Positions 39,332 to 49,281 of a stretch of DNA of 64,000 nucleotides are shown here, piece by piece; the stretch's first letter is position 1; each line of letters opens with the position of its first letter. Origin of the DNA: Burkholderia humptydooensis (GTDB lineage Bacteria > Pseudomonadota > Gammaproteobacteria > Burkholderiales > Burkholderiaceae); assembly GCF_001513745.1 (NCBI RefSeq), contig NZ_CP013382.1, positions 2,849,544 through 2,913,543 on the forward strand, in the 5' to 3' direction. Under the pieces are notes generated by a model. The model was not told where the DNA came from. It did no database searches and saw nothing but the letters and a program-made list of their open reading frames with translations. The translations under genes were made by a program, and so were the position numbers.

Positions 39332-39892
39332 GAGATTGCCTTTGCCCACCACCAATGCCGAACGGCCCGATGTCGATCGGTCGAGCGTCTCCCCAGCCTC
39401 CTGGTGAATATTTATTCGATTACGCATCGCGGCGGCGATATGCAATCCTTAAATCCATTAATGAATTGGCGTAAAGTAACATATACGCTTACACACCTAT
39501 GTTCGCCAAACTACACATCTTCTGTGCGCATTTATGCGTCGAATGCACATGACATCGCGTTGCGCCTGCTCGAACCAAAGTCAAAGCCGCGACAATATTT
39601 GTTAAATATCTTGAATTAACCGACTGAAAATCGATATTCGCGCGCGGCGCTCCGGATTGGCGGCCATCATGAACGAATCGGCGCGGAGCGCGGGCCGCAA
39701 CGCGCCCGTCGCCTTCCCCGCGGCGACACATCACTCCCCGTTTTTTCGCAGGCATCCACGCCCTCGCATTCCCGCCCTATTTCACAACAATCCGGCGGGG
39801 ATTCCCCCGCGCCGGAACCCAGCCGACTCTGAAACCCGCGCGCCGGTATACTTGGACACTTTGCCTTTCCGCAGCCCCCAACCCGCCGCCTC
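39332..39892. other. AT-rich divergent promoter region of the megasynthase operon and hpnN
   Basis: About 560 bases between divergent genes. The section 39400-39640 is strongly AT-rich compared with the flanks and contains runs such as TTAAATCCATTAATGAAT. Short frames here look non-coding. Promoters for the megasynthase operon (minus) and for the HpnN-like gene (plus) should lie in it. The contrast with the surrounding GC-rich DNA suggests a silenced or horizontally acquired control region, but I cannot assign exact -35 and -10 boxes. Confidence 0.5.
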
Positions 39893-42526
39893 ATGCTGAC
39901 TTCCGTCCTCGTCCGACTCGTCGCCTGGTCGGTGCGGCGCCCTATCTGGGTCGTCGTGCTGTCGCTCGCCGCCGCCGCGCTCAGCAGCGTCTACGTCGCA
40001 CACCATTTCAAGATCAACACCGACATCAGCAAGCTCGTCGAGAACGACCCGGAATGGGCCGCGCTCGGCCATGCGATCGACGACGCGTTCCCGCAGCGCA
40101 GCCAGACGATCCTCGCCGTCGTCGAAGCGCCCGCGCCCGAATTCGCCGCCGCCGCCGCCGACGCGCTCGCCGAAGGGCTGCGCCGCGAAGCCGAAGCGGG
40201 CCGCATCGGCCAGGTATCGGAGCCTGCGGGCGGCCCGCTCTTCGAGCACGACGGGCTGCTGTTCCTGCCCGAGCAGGACGTCGCGACGACGACCGCGCAG
40301 CTCACGGGCGCGCGGCCGCTCGTCAACGTGCTCGCGAAAGACCCGAGCATCGCGGGCCTCGCGACGACGCTGTCGACGACGCTCGGCGTGCCGCTGCAAT
40401 CGGGCCAGGTCAAGCTCTCGGGAATGGCGAAGCTGCTGTCGCGCAGCGCGGCGACCGTCGACGACGTGCTCGCCGGCAAGCGGGCCGCGTTCTCGTGGCG
40501 CGCGCTCGTCGATGCCGATGCGGCCCGCGAGCCCGCGCGCGCGTTCGTGACCGTGCAGCCCGTCGTCAACTACGGCGTGCTGAAGGCGGGCGAGCAGGCG
40601 TCGCGCACGATCCGCGCGACCGCGCAGGCGCTCAGGCTCGACGAGCGCTTCGGCGCGGCCGTGCGGCTGACGGGCGAGCAGCCGCTCGCCGACGAGGAGT
40701 TCGCATCGGTCCAGGACGGCGCGGCCGTCAACGGCATCGCGACGCTCGCGATCGTGCTCGCGATCCTGTGGATCGCGCTGCGCTCGAAGCGGATGATCGC
40801 GTCGGTGTTCGTCACGCTGTTCGTCGGCCTCGTCGTCACGGCCGCGCTCGGGCTGATGATGGTCGGCTCGCTGAACATGATCTCGGTCGCGTTCATGGTG
40901 CTGTTCGTCGGCCTCGGCGTCGATTTCGCGATCCAGTACGGCGTCAAGTATCGCGAGGAGCGGCACCGCGATCCGAATCTCGAGCACGCGCTCATCGGCG
41001 CCGCGCATGCGATGGGCATGCCGCTCACGCTCGCCACGGCGGCCGTCGCCGCGAGCTTCTTCTCGTTCCTGCCGACCGCGTACCGCGGCGTGTCCGAGCT
41101 CGGCCTGATCGCGGGCGTCGGGATGTTCGTCGCGCTCTTCACCACGCTCACGCTGCTGCCCGCGCTGCTCAGGCTGCTCGCGCCGCCCGGCGAGCGCAAG
41201 GCGCCCGGCTTTCCCCGCCTCGCGCCCGTCGACGACTATCTCGACCATCATCGCAAGCCGATCCTGATCGGCACGCTCGCCATCGTGATCGGCGCGCTGC
41301 CGCTCCTCGCGCATCTGCATTTCGATTTCAATCCGCTGCATCTGAAGGACCCGCATAGCGAATCGATGGCGACGCTGCTCGCGCTGAAGGATTCGCCGGA
41401 AGCGTCGGTCAACGACGTGTCGCTGCTCGCGCCGTCGCTCGCGGCCGCGAACGCCGCCGCGAAGCGCCTCGACGCGCTGCCCGAGGTCGGCCGCACGACG
41501 ACGCTGTCGACGTTCATCCCCGACGCGCAGCCGCAAAAGCTCGCGACGATCGCCACGGCCGCGCGCGAGCTGCTGCCCGCGCTCACGCAACCGGCCGCGG
41601 CGCCCGTGCCCGACGCGCAGCGCGTCGCGGCGCTCAAGCGCGCATCGAACCTGCTCGAATACGCGTCCGAAGACTACCCGGGCCCAGGCGCGGCGGCCGC
41701 GAAGCACCTGTCGGAATCGCTCGCGAAGCTCGCCGCTGCCGATGCGGCGACGCGCGACCGCGCGGAGCACGCGTTCTCCGCGCCGCTGAAGATCGCGCTG
41801 AACCAGCTCGCGATGCTGCTGCAGCCCTCGGAGATCACGCGCGAGAACCTGCCGCCGCAGATCGTGCGCGACTGGATCGCGCCGGACGGCCGCGCGCTCG
41901 TGCAGATCTCGCCGAAGGTGCCGAAGGGCGTCGATCCGGGCGACGACGCGACGCTGCGCCGTTTCGCGAAGGCCGTGAAGGCGGCCGAACCCGGCGCGAT
42001 CGGCGGCCCGATCTCGATCCTGCATTCGGCGGATACGATCATCCGCGCGTTCCTGCAGGCGGCCGCGCTGTCCGTCGTGTCGATCACGGTGCTGCTATGG
42101 ATCACGCTGCGCCGCTTCGGCGACGTGCTGCGCACGCTCGTGCCGCTCCTCGTGTCGGGCGTCGTGACGCTCGAGCTGTGCGTGCTGCTCGGGATGCCGC
42201 TCAATTTTGCGAACATCATCGCGCTGCCGCTGATGCTCGGCGTCGGCGTCGCGTTCAAGGTGTATTTCGTGATGGCGTGGCGCGCGGGCCAGACGGGCCT
42301 GCTGCAGTCGAGCCTCACGCACGCGGTGCTGTTCAGCGCCGCGACGACGGCCACCGCGTTCGGCAGCCTGTGGCTGTCGCATCATCCGGGCACGGCGAGC
42401 ATGGGGCGGCTGCTCGCGCTCGCGCTGTCGTGCACGCTGATCGGCGCCGTCGTGTTCCAGCCCGTGCTGATGGGCAAGCCGCGCACGAAGCGCGTGACGA
42501 ATCAATCGCAAGGAATCGATGAATAA
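39893..42526 (+). CDS. hpnN: HpnN-like hopanoid RND/MMPL transporter
   Basis: An 877-residue RND-superfamily protein with about 12 membrane helices and two large periplasmic loops. Helix 1 is near residues 17-35 ([19 protein letters not shown]); the first bundle includes [22 protein letters not shown] with the GVDF motif typical of MMPL/HpnN, and the second bundle begins near residue 720 ([17 protein letters not shown]). HpnN moves hopanoids to the outer membrane. It overlaps mlaA by 8 bp. The ribosome-binding site of the ATG at 39893 is weak. Hopanoid synthesis genes 7-10 kb downstream support the assignment. Confidence 0.85.
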   Translation: MLTSVLVRLVAWSVRRPIWVVVLSLAAAALSSVYVAHHFKINTDISKLVENDPEWAALGHAIDDAFPQRSQTILAVVEAPAPEFAAAAADALAEGLRREAEAGRIGQVSEPAGGPLFEHDGLLFLPEQDVATTTAQLTGARPLVNVLAKDPSIAGLATTLSTTLGVPLQSGQVKLSGMAKLLSRSAATVDDVLAGKRAAFSWRALVDADAAREPARAFVTVQPVVNYGVLKAGEQASRTIRATAQALRLDERFGAAVRLTGEQPLADEEFASVQDGAAVNGIATLAIVLAILWIALRSKRMIASVFVTLFVGLVVTAALGLMMVGSLNMISVAFMVLFVGLGVDFAIQYGVKYREERHRDPNLEHALIGAAHAMGMPLTLATAAVAASFFSFLPTAYRGVSELGLIAGVGMFVALFTTLTLLPALLRLLAPPGERKAPGFPRLAPVDDYLDHHRKPILIGTLAIVIGALPLLAHLHFDFNPLHLKDPHSESMATLLALKDSPEASVNDVSLLAPSLAAANAAAKRLDALPEVGRTTTLSTFIPDAQPQKLATIATAARELLPALTQPAAAPVPDAQRVAALKRASNLLEYASEDYPGPGAAAAKHLSESLAKLAAADAATRDRAEHAFSAPLKIALNQLAMLLQPSEITRENLPPQIVRDWIAPDGRALVQISPKVPKGVDPGDDATLRRFAKAVKAAEPGAIGGPISILHSADTIIRAFLQAAALSVVSITVLLWITLRRFGDVLRTLVPLLVSGVVTLELCVLLGMPLNFANIIALPLMLGVGVAFKVYFVMAWRAGQTGLLQSSLTHAVLFSAATTATAFGSLWLSHHPGTASMGRLLALALSCTLIGAVVFQPVLMGKPRTKRVTNQSQGIDE

Positions 42527-43538
42527 GATGCGAACCACCGCGTCGGCGCTCGCCGTCTGCCTGCTTGCGAGCGGCTGCGCGACCGGCCCCAACCGGCACC
42601 CGGGCGACCCGCTCGAGCCGATGAACCGCGCCGTTTTCAAGTTCAACGACACGGTCGACTCGGCGATCGCCGTGCCGATCGCGAAGGGCTATCAAAAAGT
42701 GACGCCGACGCCGTTGCGCACGGCAATCAGCAATTTCTTCTCGAACCTCGGCGACCTCGGCAACATCGCGAACAACCTGCTGCAGCTCCGGATCACCGAT
42801 GCGACGCAGGACGTGATGCGCGTGGCGATGAACTCGGTGTTCGGCGTCGCCGGGCTGATCGACGTCGCGTCGCTCGCCGGGCTGCCGAAGCATCACCAGG
42901 ACTTCGGCCTCACGCTCGCGCGCTGGGGCGTGCCGTCCGGCCCGTATCTGGTGCTGCCGGTCTTCGGGCCGAGCTCGTTTCGCGACGGCGTCGGCCGCGC
43001 GGTCGACGTCCGCTTCAATCTGCTGAACTACATCGAGCCTGCCGCACGCAATCCGATGTACATCGCGCAGTTCATCAGCGCGCGCTCGGATCTGCTCGGC
43101 GCGACCGATCTGCTGCAACAGGCGGCGCTCGACAAATACTCGTTCGTGCGCGACGCGTACGTGCAGCAGCGCCGCGCGCTCACGTATCACGGCGGCGGCG
43201 AGGAGGAATCGCTGCCGAACTACAACGAACCCGGCGGCGAGCCGGCGGGCGGCAAGGGCGGCAGCGCGCCGGGCGGCTTGCCGCAATACGAGAACCCGGG
43301 CGAGGGCGCGGGCGGCATGCCGCCGGGCGGCGGGCGCGAGCCGGCCGGGCTGCCGCAGTATCAGGACCCGGGCGACGCCGGCGCGAGCGGCGCGGCCGCG
43401 GCGCCGGCGGCGGCATCCGCCGCGGCGCCCGCCCCCGCATCGGCGGCTGCGCCTTCGCCGGTTGCGCCGGTTGAACCAGCCGCGCCGGTCGCGCCAGCTT
43501 CCGCGCCGGCGGCAAATTCTCCGTCGTCGACGAACTGA
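42519..43538 (+). CDS. mlaA: MlaA/VacJ-family outer-membrane lipoprotein
   Basis: A 339-residue lipoprotein with lipobox LASGC (Cys20). The MlaA core contains [18 protein letters not shown], the [19 protein letters not shown] segment, [20 protein letters not shown] and [20 protein letters not shown]. It forms the outer-membrane part of the retrograde lipid transport system. After residue 225 there is a long non-family tail: three copies of an LP-x-Y-x2-PG unit ([24 protein letters not shown]) set in Gly/Pro-rich spacers, then a Pro/Ala-rich end. It overlaps the HpnN-like gene, so the two are co-expressed. The MlaC-like protein at 14.8 kb could be a partner, which is inference. Confidence 0.92.
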   Translation: MNKMRTTASALAVCLLASGCATGPNRHPGDPLEPMNRAVFKFNDTVDSAIAVPIAKGYQKVTPTPLRTAISNFFSNLGDLGNIANNLLQLRITDATQDVMRVAMNSVFGVAGLIDVASLAGLPKHHQDFGLTLARWGVPSGPYLVLPVFGPSSFRDGVGRAVDVRFNLLNYIEPAARNPMYIAQFISARSDLLGATDLLQQAALDKYSFVRDAYVQQRRALTYHGGGEEESLPNYNEPGGEPAGGKGGSAPGGLPQYENPGEGAGGMPPGGGREPAGLPQYQDPGDAGASGAAAAPAAASAAAPAPASAAAPSPVAPVEPAAPVAPASAPAANSPSSTN

Positions 43539-43556
43539 CACCCGCCCCGCCTACCG

Positions 43557-43596
43557 ACAACGGCGGCCGTTTCGCTTCCGCAACGGCCGCCGTTGT
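43557..43596. terminator. Strong hairpin between convergent genes
   Basis: A perfect 15-bp inverted repeat (ACAACGGCGGCCGTT / AACGGCCGCCGTTGT) with a 10-base loop, between the mlaA stop (plus) and the CMD-family stop (minus). There is no long T-run, but position and stem length fit a bidirectional terminator. Confidence 0.65.
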
Positions 43597-43654
43597 CTCG
43601 TCCGGGTCGGGCGCGCGCATTGCCCGCCTCGACGCGGCTTCGTCTTTCCTCCCG

Positions 43655-44218
43655 TCACTCCGCGAACGGCAACGCCGCCTGCCCGTCGGCGCGCATGTCG
43701 AACACGTTCAGCGTCATCGCGACGAGCGCGTAATAGCCGAGCAGCGCGACGAGATTCACGACCACCTGATGCCCGAACCGCGCGACCGCCGCGTCGTACG
43801 TCGCATCCGACACGCGCTTCGTCTCGTACAGCTCGGTCGAAAAGCGGAAGATCAGCGCGTCGTCGGCATCGTCGAACGTTGGGGCCGCGCCGGCCCGGAT
43901 CGCTTCGGCGACGGCGGCGGGCACGCCCGCATCGAGCGCGATCGGGTGGTGGATGTGCCATTCCGCCTGCGAGCGCCAGCGCGCCGCCGTCACGAGGATC
44001 GCGAGCTCCGACAGCCGCAGCGGCAGCCCCGTCCGATACCGGCAGAACGCGCCGAGCCGCTGCGCATGCCGTGCGAGCTCGGGGCTCGCGATCCAGCCGA
44101 GAAACGGCCCGTTCAGGTTGCCGCGCGGCCCGCTCAGGATCTCGTCGAGCACGGCGTTCTGCTCGTCGGTCGCGGTGTCGCGATTGAATTCAGGAAGCCT
44201 CATCTTCGTTTTCGTCAT
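43655..44218 (-). CDS. Carboxymuconolactone decarboxylase-family protein
   Basis: A 187-residue protein of the CMD/AhpD superfamily. The family core is SELAILVTAARWRSQAEWHI with the E-x-H-x-H pattern (AEWHIHH); no C-x2-C redox pair is present, so it is unlike AhpD and closer to gamma-carboxymuconolactone decarboxylase-type members. The start MTKTKMRLPEFNRDTA at 44218 is one choice; an ATG at 44203 (MRLPEFNR) is equally plausible and neither has a strong ribosome-binding site. It ends the catabolic gene group, 39 bp after the aminotransferase gene. Substrate unknown. Confidence 0.8.
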   Translation of the reverse strand: MTKTKMRLPEFNRDTATDEQNAVLDEILSGPRGNLNGPFLGWIASPELARHAQRLGAFCRYRTGLPLRLSELAILVTAARWRSQAEWHIHHPIALDAGVPAAVAEAIRAGAAPTFDDADDALIFRFSTELYETKRVSDATYDAAVARFGHQVVVNLVALLGYYALVAMTLNVFDMRADGQAALPFAE

Positions 44219-44257
44219 GTCGATCATCGATGGCAAGGATGCGCGAGCGGGCGCGCA

Positions 44258-45601
44258 TCAACGCGCCGCCGCGCCGATCGAAGCGAGCGCCGCATCGATC
44301 GCGTCGCCAAGCCGCCCGACGATCGTGTCGATCTGCGGCGCGGTGCAGATGAACGGCGGCGCGAGCAGGATATGATCGCCGAGATGGCCGTCGACGGTGC
44401 CGCCCATCGGATACACCATCAGCCCGCGCTGCATCGCCTCGCGCTTGACGATCGCATTCAGCTTCAGCTTCGGATCGAACGGCGCTTTCGTGCCGCGCTC
44501 GCGCACGAGCTCGACGCCGACGAAGAGCCCGCGGCCGCGCACGTCGCCAATGTGCGGATGATCGGCCGAGCGCGCGCGCAGCAACGCGCGCAACTGCTCG
44601 CCGCGCGCCTTCACGTTGTCGAGCAGCCGGTCCTCGGCGATCACGCGCTGCACTTCGAGCGCGGCCGCACACGCGCTCGCGTGGCCGATGTACGTGTGGC
44701 CATGCTGAAAGAAGCCCGAGCCGTCGACGATCGTCCGGTAGATCGCGTCGCTCACGAGCGTCGCGCCGATCGGCTGATAGCCCGCGCCGAGCCCTTTCGC
44801 GATCGTCAGGATGTCGGGCGCGACGCCGTCCTCTTCGCACGCGAACAGATAGCCGGTGCGGCCCATCCCCGACATGATCTCGTCGAGGATCAGCAGCACG
44901 CCGTACTTGTCGCACACCGCGCGGATCTTGCGGAAATAGTCGCGCACGGGCGGCACCGCGCCCGCCGTCGCGCCGACGACGGTTTCCGCGACGAACGCCG
45001 CAACCGTGTCCGGCCCAAGTTCGAGAATCCGGCTTTCGAGCTCGTCGGCCAGGCGCTGCGCGAACGCCTCCTCGGTTTCGTCCGCACGCTGCTCGCGATA
45101 CGCGTAGCACGGGCTCACGTGATGCGCTTCGATCAGAAGCGGCAGGAACGGTTCGCGCCGCCACGCGTTGCCGCCGATCGCGAGCGCGCCGAGCGTGTTG
45201 CCGTGATAGCTCTGCCGGCGCGCGATGAAATGCCGGCGCGCGGGCTCTCCCTTTTCGACGAAGAACTGGCGCGCGAGCTTCAACGCGGCCTCGATCGCTT
45301 CCGACCCGCCCGATACGAAATACACGTGCTCGAGCCCGGCGGGCGCCGCCGCGACGAGCCGGTCCGCGAGCGCCTCCGCCGGCTGCGTCGTGAAGAACGA
45401 CGTGTGCGCGTATGGCAGTTGCTGCGCCTGCCGCTTGATCGCGTCGATCACGCGCTGATTGCTGTGCCCGAGGCACGACACGGCGGCGCCGCCGCATGCG
45501 TCGATATAGCGCTTGCCGGTCGAATCGACGATCTCGATGCCGTCGCCCGCGACCGCAACCGGCAGATTCGCGCGCGGCGCGCGGTGAAATACGGTGGTCA
45601 T
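44258..45601 (-). CDS. Class III PLP-dependent aminotransferase
   Basis: A 447-residue omega-aminotransferase-type enzyme. The PLP lysine is Lys269 (TIAKGLGAGYQP), with Asp240 of LLILDEIMSGMGRTG binding the pyridine nitrogen; SGGSEAIEAALKLA and SYHGNTLGAL are further family segments. It would remove a terminal or alpha amino group from an amine or amino acid. Its ATG overlaps the stop of the C45 gene (ATGA). Together with the amide hydrolase and the amino acid importer it suggests uptake, deacylation and deamination of an N-acylated compound, which is inference. Confidence 0.92.
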   Translation of the reverse strand: MTTVFHRAPRANLPVAVAGDGIEIVDSTGKRYIDACGGAAVSCLGHSNQRVIDAIKRQAQQLPYAHTSFFTTQPAEALADRLVAAAPAGLEHVYFVSGGSEAIEAALKLARQFFVEKGEPARRHFIARRQSYHGNTLGALAIGGNAWRREPFLPLLIEAHHVSPCYAYREQRADETEEAFAQRLADELESRILELGPDTVAAFVAETVVGATAGAVPPVRDYFRKIRAVCDKYGVLLILDEIMSGMGRTGYLFACEEDGVAPDILTIAKGLGAGYQPIGATLVSDAIYRTIVDGSGFFQHGHTYIGHASACAAALEVQRVIAEDRLLDNVKARGEQLRALLRARSADHPHIGDVRGRGLFVGVELVRERGTKAPFDPKLKLNAIVKREAMQRGLMVYPMGGTVDGHLGDHILLAPPFICTAPQIDTIVGRLGDAIDAALASIGAAAR

Positions 45602-46668
45602 GCGTGTCCTTGTTCCTGTCGATGCGCCGACGGACGCTGCGCGTCCCGCGGCACGAATTGCTGAAATCGCACCGAGCCCTGCTCGCGCACCTCGAACGCG
45701 ACGCCGTCGTCGCCGATCGAGAACAGCGCGGTCGCAAGCGTGTTCTCGTCGTCCGGATCGTGCGGATCATCGCGATAGATCGGCAGGCCGTCGCCCGCGC
45801 GATCGGCGAGCACGCGCCACAGCGCGGGCGCGTCGGCCGCGCCGCCGAGCGGCGGCAGCAGTTGCGCGAGCCGCGCTTGCCGATCGGCTGACGACGCGGT
45901 GACGATCTGCGCCTCGGCGTCGCAACCCGGATGGATCAGATGGTTCGCATGGCCGTACACGCCGTCGACGTCGAGCACCGACGTGCGCATGACGCTCGCC
46001 TCGACGCTGACGACGCGCGCATCGCCCGCGCAGCCAAGCGTGTGATGGAAACCGCTCGCGCGCGGCGCGCCGCGCAGCACGCGCAGCGCATCGTCGAGCG
46101 ATGCGGCGTCGAGCACCGCACGCGCGAGGATCATCCGCGGCACGCCCGCCGCCGGCCGTCGAACGCGCACGTTGTTGATCGTCTGCACGAGCCCCGCGCG
46201 ATTCGCCGCGAACGTATGGCCCGGCAGCGAGCCCGGATAGTAGAAGCTGACGAAGCCCGGCTTGCCGTCGGGCCGCACGTCGACGAGCATGCACTTGCCG
46301 CGCAGATGCGGATCGCCGTCTTCGTTGTGCGCGATCGTCCGCTCGCGCGGCGTGCGCACCGCGAGCGTCGTGCAGCCGTCGGGCGCATTGTGGATCAGCT
46401 CGCCGCGGCAGTTCCAGACGAACACGTCCTGCGCATGCCAGCCGAGGCCGGCGGCAATCCCGTCGAGCTCGGCGACGAGCGCCGGAAACGCCGCCTCGGC
46501 CGCGCGGCGCAGCGCGGCGACGAACGGATGGCCGCGCCAGCGCGCGACCGCGCGCCACGCGCCGCTCTGCGCGAAGTACGCATCCATTGCCGGCCGGGCG
46601 AGCTCGCCGAGCTGCCGGCCGATGTCATGCGGCGAACCCGTCACGACGACGGGCGTAAGAAACTTCAT
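45598..46668 (-). CDS. C45-family acyltransferase/amide hydrolase
   Basis: A 356-residue N-terminal-nucleophile-type enzyme of peptidase family C45 (acyl-CoA:6-aminopenicillanic acid acyltransferase-like). The likely self-processing and nucleophilic cysteine is Cys99 in NAPDGCTTLAV; the segments IGRQLGELARP, DVFVWNCRGEL, TIAHNEDGDPHLRG and LPGHTFAANRAGLVQTINNV match the fold. Bacterial members hydrolyse amides such as carcinine or acyl-amino compounds. It overlaps the aminotransferase gene and lies 12 bp after the ATPase gene of the importer, supporting action on an imported amide. Confidence 0.85.
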   Translation of the reverse strand: MKFLTPVVVTGSPHDIGRQLGELARPAMDAYFAQSGAWRAVARWRGHPFVAALRRAAEAAFPALVAELDGIAAGLGWHAQDVFVWNCRGELIHNAPDGCTTLAVRTPRERTIAHNEDGDPHLRGKCMLVDVRPDGKPGFVSFYYPGSLPGHTFAANRAGLVQTINNVRVRRPAAGVPRMILARAVLDAASLDDALRVLRGAPRASGFHHTLGCAGDARVVSVEASVMRTSVLDVDGVYGHANHLIHPGCDAEAQIVTASSADRQARLAQLLPPLGGAADAPALWRVLADRAGDGLPIYRDDPHDPDDENTLATALFSIGDDGVAFEVREQGSVRFQQFVPRDAQRPSAHRQEQGHA

Positions 46669-46680
46669 CGGTTGTCCTGA

Positions 46681-47409
46681 TCACGAAACATGTTTGAGAA
46701 AATCCTTCAGGCGCGGCGTCGGCGGCTGATCGATCAGCGCCTTCGGATCGCCGTCCTCGGCAATGCCGCCCTGATCCATGAACAGCAGGCGCGTGCCGAC
46801 CTGCTTCGCGAAGCCGATCTCGTGCGTGACGACGATCATCGTCATCCCTTCGTTCGCGAGATCGCGCATCACCTTCAGCACCTCGTGGCGCAGCTCGGGA
46901 TCGAGCGCCGACGTCGGCTCGTCGAACAGCATCAGCTTCGGCTTGATCGCAAGCGCGCGCGCGATCGCGACGCGCTGCTGCTGGCCGCCCGACAGCTCGG
47001 ACGGATAGTGGTTCGCGCGCGCCTCGAGGCCGACTTTCGCGAGCAGCGCCATCGCCTGATCGCGCGCCTGCGCGCGCGACGCGCCGCGCACCTGGATCGG
47101 CCCGAACATCACGTTCTCGAGCGCGGTCATCTGCGGAAACAGATTGAACTGCTGGAACACCATGCCCGCTTCGAGCCGGATGTTGTGGATCACCGCGGCC
47201 TTGCCCTTCACGCTCTGCCCGTCTACGAGCAGATCGCCGCCCGTGATCTTCTCGAGGGCGTTGATGCAGCGGAGCATCGTCGACTTGCCCGAGCCCGACG
47301 GGCCGACCACGACCACCACCTCGCCCGCGTCGATGCGCAGGTTGATGTCCTTCAGCACCGGCACGTGGCCGAAGCTCTTCGACACGTTGCGGAATTCGAC
47401 CATGCTCAT
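46681..47409 (-). CDS. Polar amino acid ABC importer ATPase (GlnQ/HisP type)
   Basis: A 242-residue ATPase with Walker [11 protein letters not shown]-loop [16 protein letters not shown], signature [15 protein letters not shown], Walker [15 protein letters not shown] and H-loop VTHEIGFA. These segments are near-identical to GlnQ/ArtP-group proteins. The ATG at 47409 overlaps the permease stop by ATGA; a second in-frame ATG two codons later is possible. It powers uptake through the adjacent permease and binding protein. Confidence 0.94.
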   Translation of the reverse strand: MSMVEFRNVSKSFGHVPVLKDINLRIDAGEVVVVVGPSGSGKSTMLRCINALEKITGGDLLVDGQSVKGKAAVIHNIRLEAGMVFQQFNLFPQMTALENVMFGPIQVRGASRAQARDQAMALLAKVGLEARANHYPSELSGGQQQRVAIARALAIKPKLMLFDEPTSALDPELRHEVLKVMRDLANEGMTMIVVTHEIGFAKQVGTRLLFMDQGGIAEDGDPKALIDQPPTPRLKDFLKHVS

Positions 47410-48062
47410 AGGATGCGCATCCTTTTCTCGACGAAGCGAAGCGTGAGCGTCATCACGCCGGTGAGCACGAGATAGATCGCGGCGACCGCGGTCCAGATCT
47501 CGACCGCCTGGAAATTGCCGGCGATGATCTCCTGGCCCTTGCGCGTCAGCTCGCCGACGCCGATCACGATGAACAGCGACGTGTCCTTCAGGCTGACGAT
47601 GCATTGATTGCCGAGCGGCGGAATGAGCCGCCGGAACGCGAGCGGCCCGACGATCTTCACGAGCACGCGCGGCATCGACAGCCCCATCGCGAGCCCGGCT
47701 TCGGTCAATCCTTTAGGAATGGAAAGCAGTGCGCCGCGCACGACTTCGGCGAGATACGCACCCGAGTTCAGCGTGATCGCGACGATCGCGGCCGTCAGGC
47801 CGTCGATGCGGATGTGCGCGAGCAGCGGCAGCGCGAAATAGAGAAACATCACCTGCACGACGATGGGCGTGCCGCGAATCAGCTCGATGTACACCTGCGC
47901 GAGCACGTTCAGCACGGCGGGGCCGTACGCGCGAAACATGCCCGCGATCATGCCGACGAGAAAACCGCCCGCCAGCCCGAAGAATGCGATGAAAACCGTG
48001 AGCCGCACGCCGTCCATCAGGTCCGGCAGCGCAGCCCATATCGCTGACCAATCGAATTGCAC
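47406..48062 (-). CDS. Polar amino acid ABC importer permease (GlnP/HisM type)
   Basis: A 218-residue inner-membrane permease. Helices include [21 protein letters not shown] and [15 protein letters not shown]. The conserved cytoplasmic loop with the ATPase-contact motif reads [24 protein letters not shown], and GTPIVVQ marks the HisM family. Only one permease gene is present, so it probably acts as a homodimer. It lies 64 bp after the binding-protein gene. Confidence 0.93.
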   Translation of the reverse strand: MQFDWSAIWAALPDLMDGVRLTVFIAFFGLAGGFLVGMIAGMFRAYGPAVLNVLAQVYIELIRGTPIVVQVMFLYFALPLLAHIRIDGLTAAIVAITLNSGAYLAEVVRGALLSIPKGLTEAGLAMGLSMPRVLVKIVGPLAFRRLIPPLGNQCIVSLKDTSLFIVIGVGELTRKGQEIIAGNFQAVEIWTAVAAIYLVLTGVMTLTLRFVEKRMRIL

Positions 48063-48126
48063 ATTCAGCTCCCGATAACGTTCCGATCGACGCGGTGCCG
48101 CGCGCCGCGTCGCCCTGATGCGTCGC

Positions 48127-48879
48127 TCAAGACTTCGGCGGCTCGGAGCCGAACCATTTCTTGTAGATCTTCGCGTAGCGGCCGTCAGCCTTCATCTTCG
48201 CGAGCTCCGCATTGACCTTCGCGACGAGCGGGCTGCCCTTCGGGAAGCCGATGCCGTACTTGTCGCCGCTCACCGGCGCGCCCGCCACCTTCACGCGCCC
48301 CTTGCCCTCGTTGTTCACGAAGAACAGCACGTTCGGCGTGTCGTGCATTGCGGCGTCGACACGGCCCGCCTCCAGCGCGAGATACGCCTGATCGATGTTC
48401 GGGAACTGGCGGATCTCCTTGGGCTTCAGATGCGCCTTGATCCAGTCGATCGTCGCGGTGCCCGTCTTCGCGGCAATCACCTTGCCGTTCAGATCGTCGA
48501 TCGACCTGATCATCGTGTCGTTCGCCTGCACCATCGCGGCGAGGCCGCTGTCGTAGTACGGGTCGGAGAAATCGATCGCCTTCCTGCGCTCCTCCTTGAT
48601 CGTCATCCCGGACAGCGCGACGTCGATGTTCTGCGTCTGCAGCGCCGGAATCAGGCCGGCGAAATCCATCGGCTGGATCTTGTAGGTCCAGCCGGCGTCC
48701 TTCGCGATCTCGGCCCACAGGTCGAGATCGAAGCCGACGTACTTGTCGCCCTGCTTGAATTCGAACGGCATGAACGAAGTGTCGGTGCCGACGACGAGCT
48801 CCTTCGCATGCGCGCTCGCGAGGCTCGCGCCGACGAGCGCGACCGCGACGACTGTCTTGATGAACGAACGGCGTCCCAT
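48127..48879 (-). CDS. Periplasmic amino acid-binding protein (GlnH/family 3)
   Basis: A 250-residue solute-binding protein of family 3. Its signal peptide ([25 protein letters not shown]) is followed by [23 protein letters not shown], the [25 protein letters not shown] signature, [13 protein letters not shown] and [11 protein letters not shown]. It most resembles glutamine-binding proteins, but the true ligand may be another amino acid or an amine, given the C45 hydrolase and aminotransferase downstream. It is the first gene of the six-gene minus-strand group ending at 43655. Confidence 0.92.
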   Translation of the reverse strand: MGRRSFIKTVVAVALVGASLASAHAKELVVGTDTSFMPFEFKQGDKYVGFDLDLWAEIAKDAGWTYKIQPMDFAGLIPALQTQNIDVALSGMTIKEERRKAIDFSDPYYDSGLAAMVQANDTMIRSIDDLNGKVIAAKTGTATIDWIKAHLKPKEIRQFPNIDQAYLALEAGRVDAAMHDTPNVLFFVNNEGKGRVKVAGAPVSGDKYGIGFPKGSPLVAKVNAELAKMKADGRYAKIYKKWFGSEPPKS

Positions 48880-49281
48880 GATTTCTCTTCTCCGCAGTGA
48901 ATGGCGATGCCCCGAGCCGACGGGGGATTGGCGACGAACACCGGCGACATCTAAACATCCGATGTCATTATCGTAATCTATGCAACATGTGTTGTCATGA
49001 CGGATGCTAAGCCGCCAAAAAAGAAAGCAACAGGAATTCGTGTCGCGAGAAACCCTAGGGTCGGTGGAGGATGGGAAGGAGGGCGGAATGGCCGCGCGCG
49101 CCGGTCATGGTGGAGCGGATGTCGGAATCTCTGGCGGGGTCGGAGCAAGAACGGGCGCGCATTGCTTCGAATGACGAACCGATTCGCACGGCGGCTGCGC
49201 AGCGGAATGCGGCCGCGTCGCACACGCGCCGAAACGACGCAACGGATCAGTCCATGCTGATCGCGGACCGCCGCCCCGCGC
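48880..49281. other. Intergenic region upstream of the amino acid importer
   Basis: About 400 bases separate the importer operon start from the hpnG stop. It contains the small inverted repeat at 48983-48994 and otherwise no frame with coding character that I trust. The importer promoter should lie at its left end. Confidence 0.5.
48983..48994. promoter_or_regulatory. Possible operator of the importer-catabolic operon
   Basis: CAACA-TG-TGTTG, a 5-2-5 inverted repeat flanked by ATG and CAT, about 105 bp upstream of the binding-protein start. It could bind a dimeric regulator. No regulator gene is adjacent, so confidence is low. Confidence 0.3.

Noticed and set aside
39521..39540. GCGCATTTATGCG resembles a parS site upstream of the megasynthase operon
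   Set aside because: The half-sites are in the wrong order compared with TTTATGCGCATAAA; it is a different short inverted repeat.
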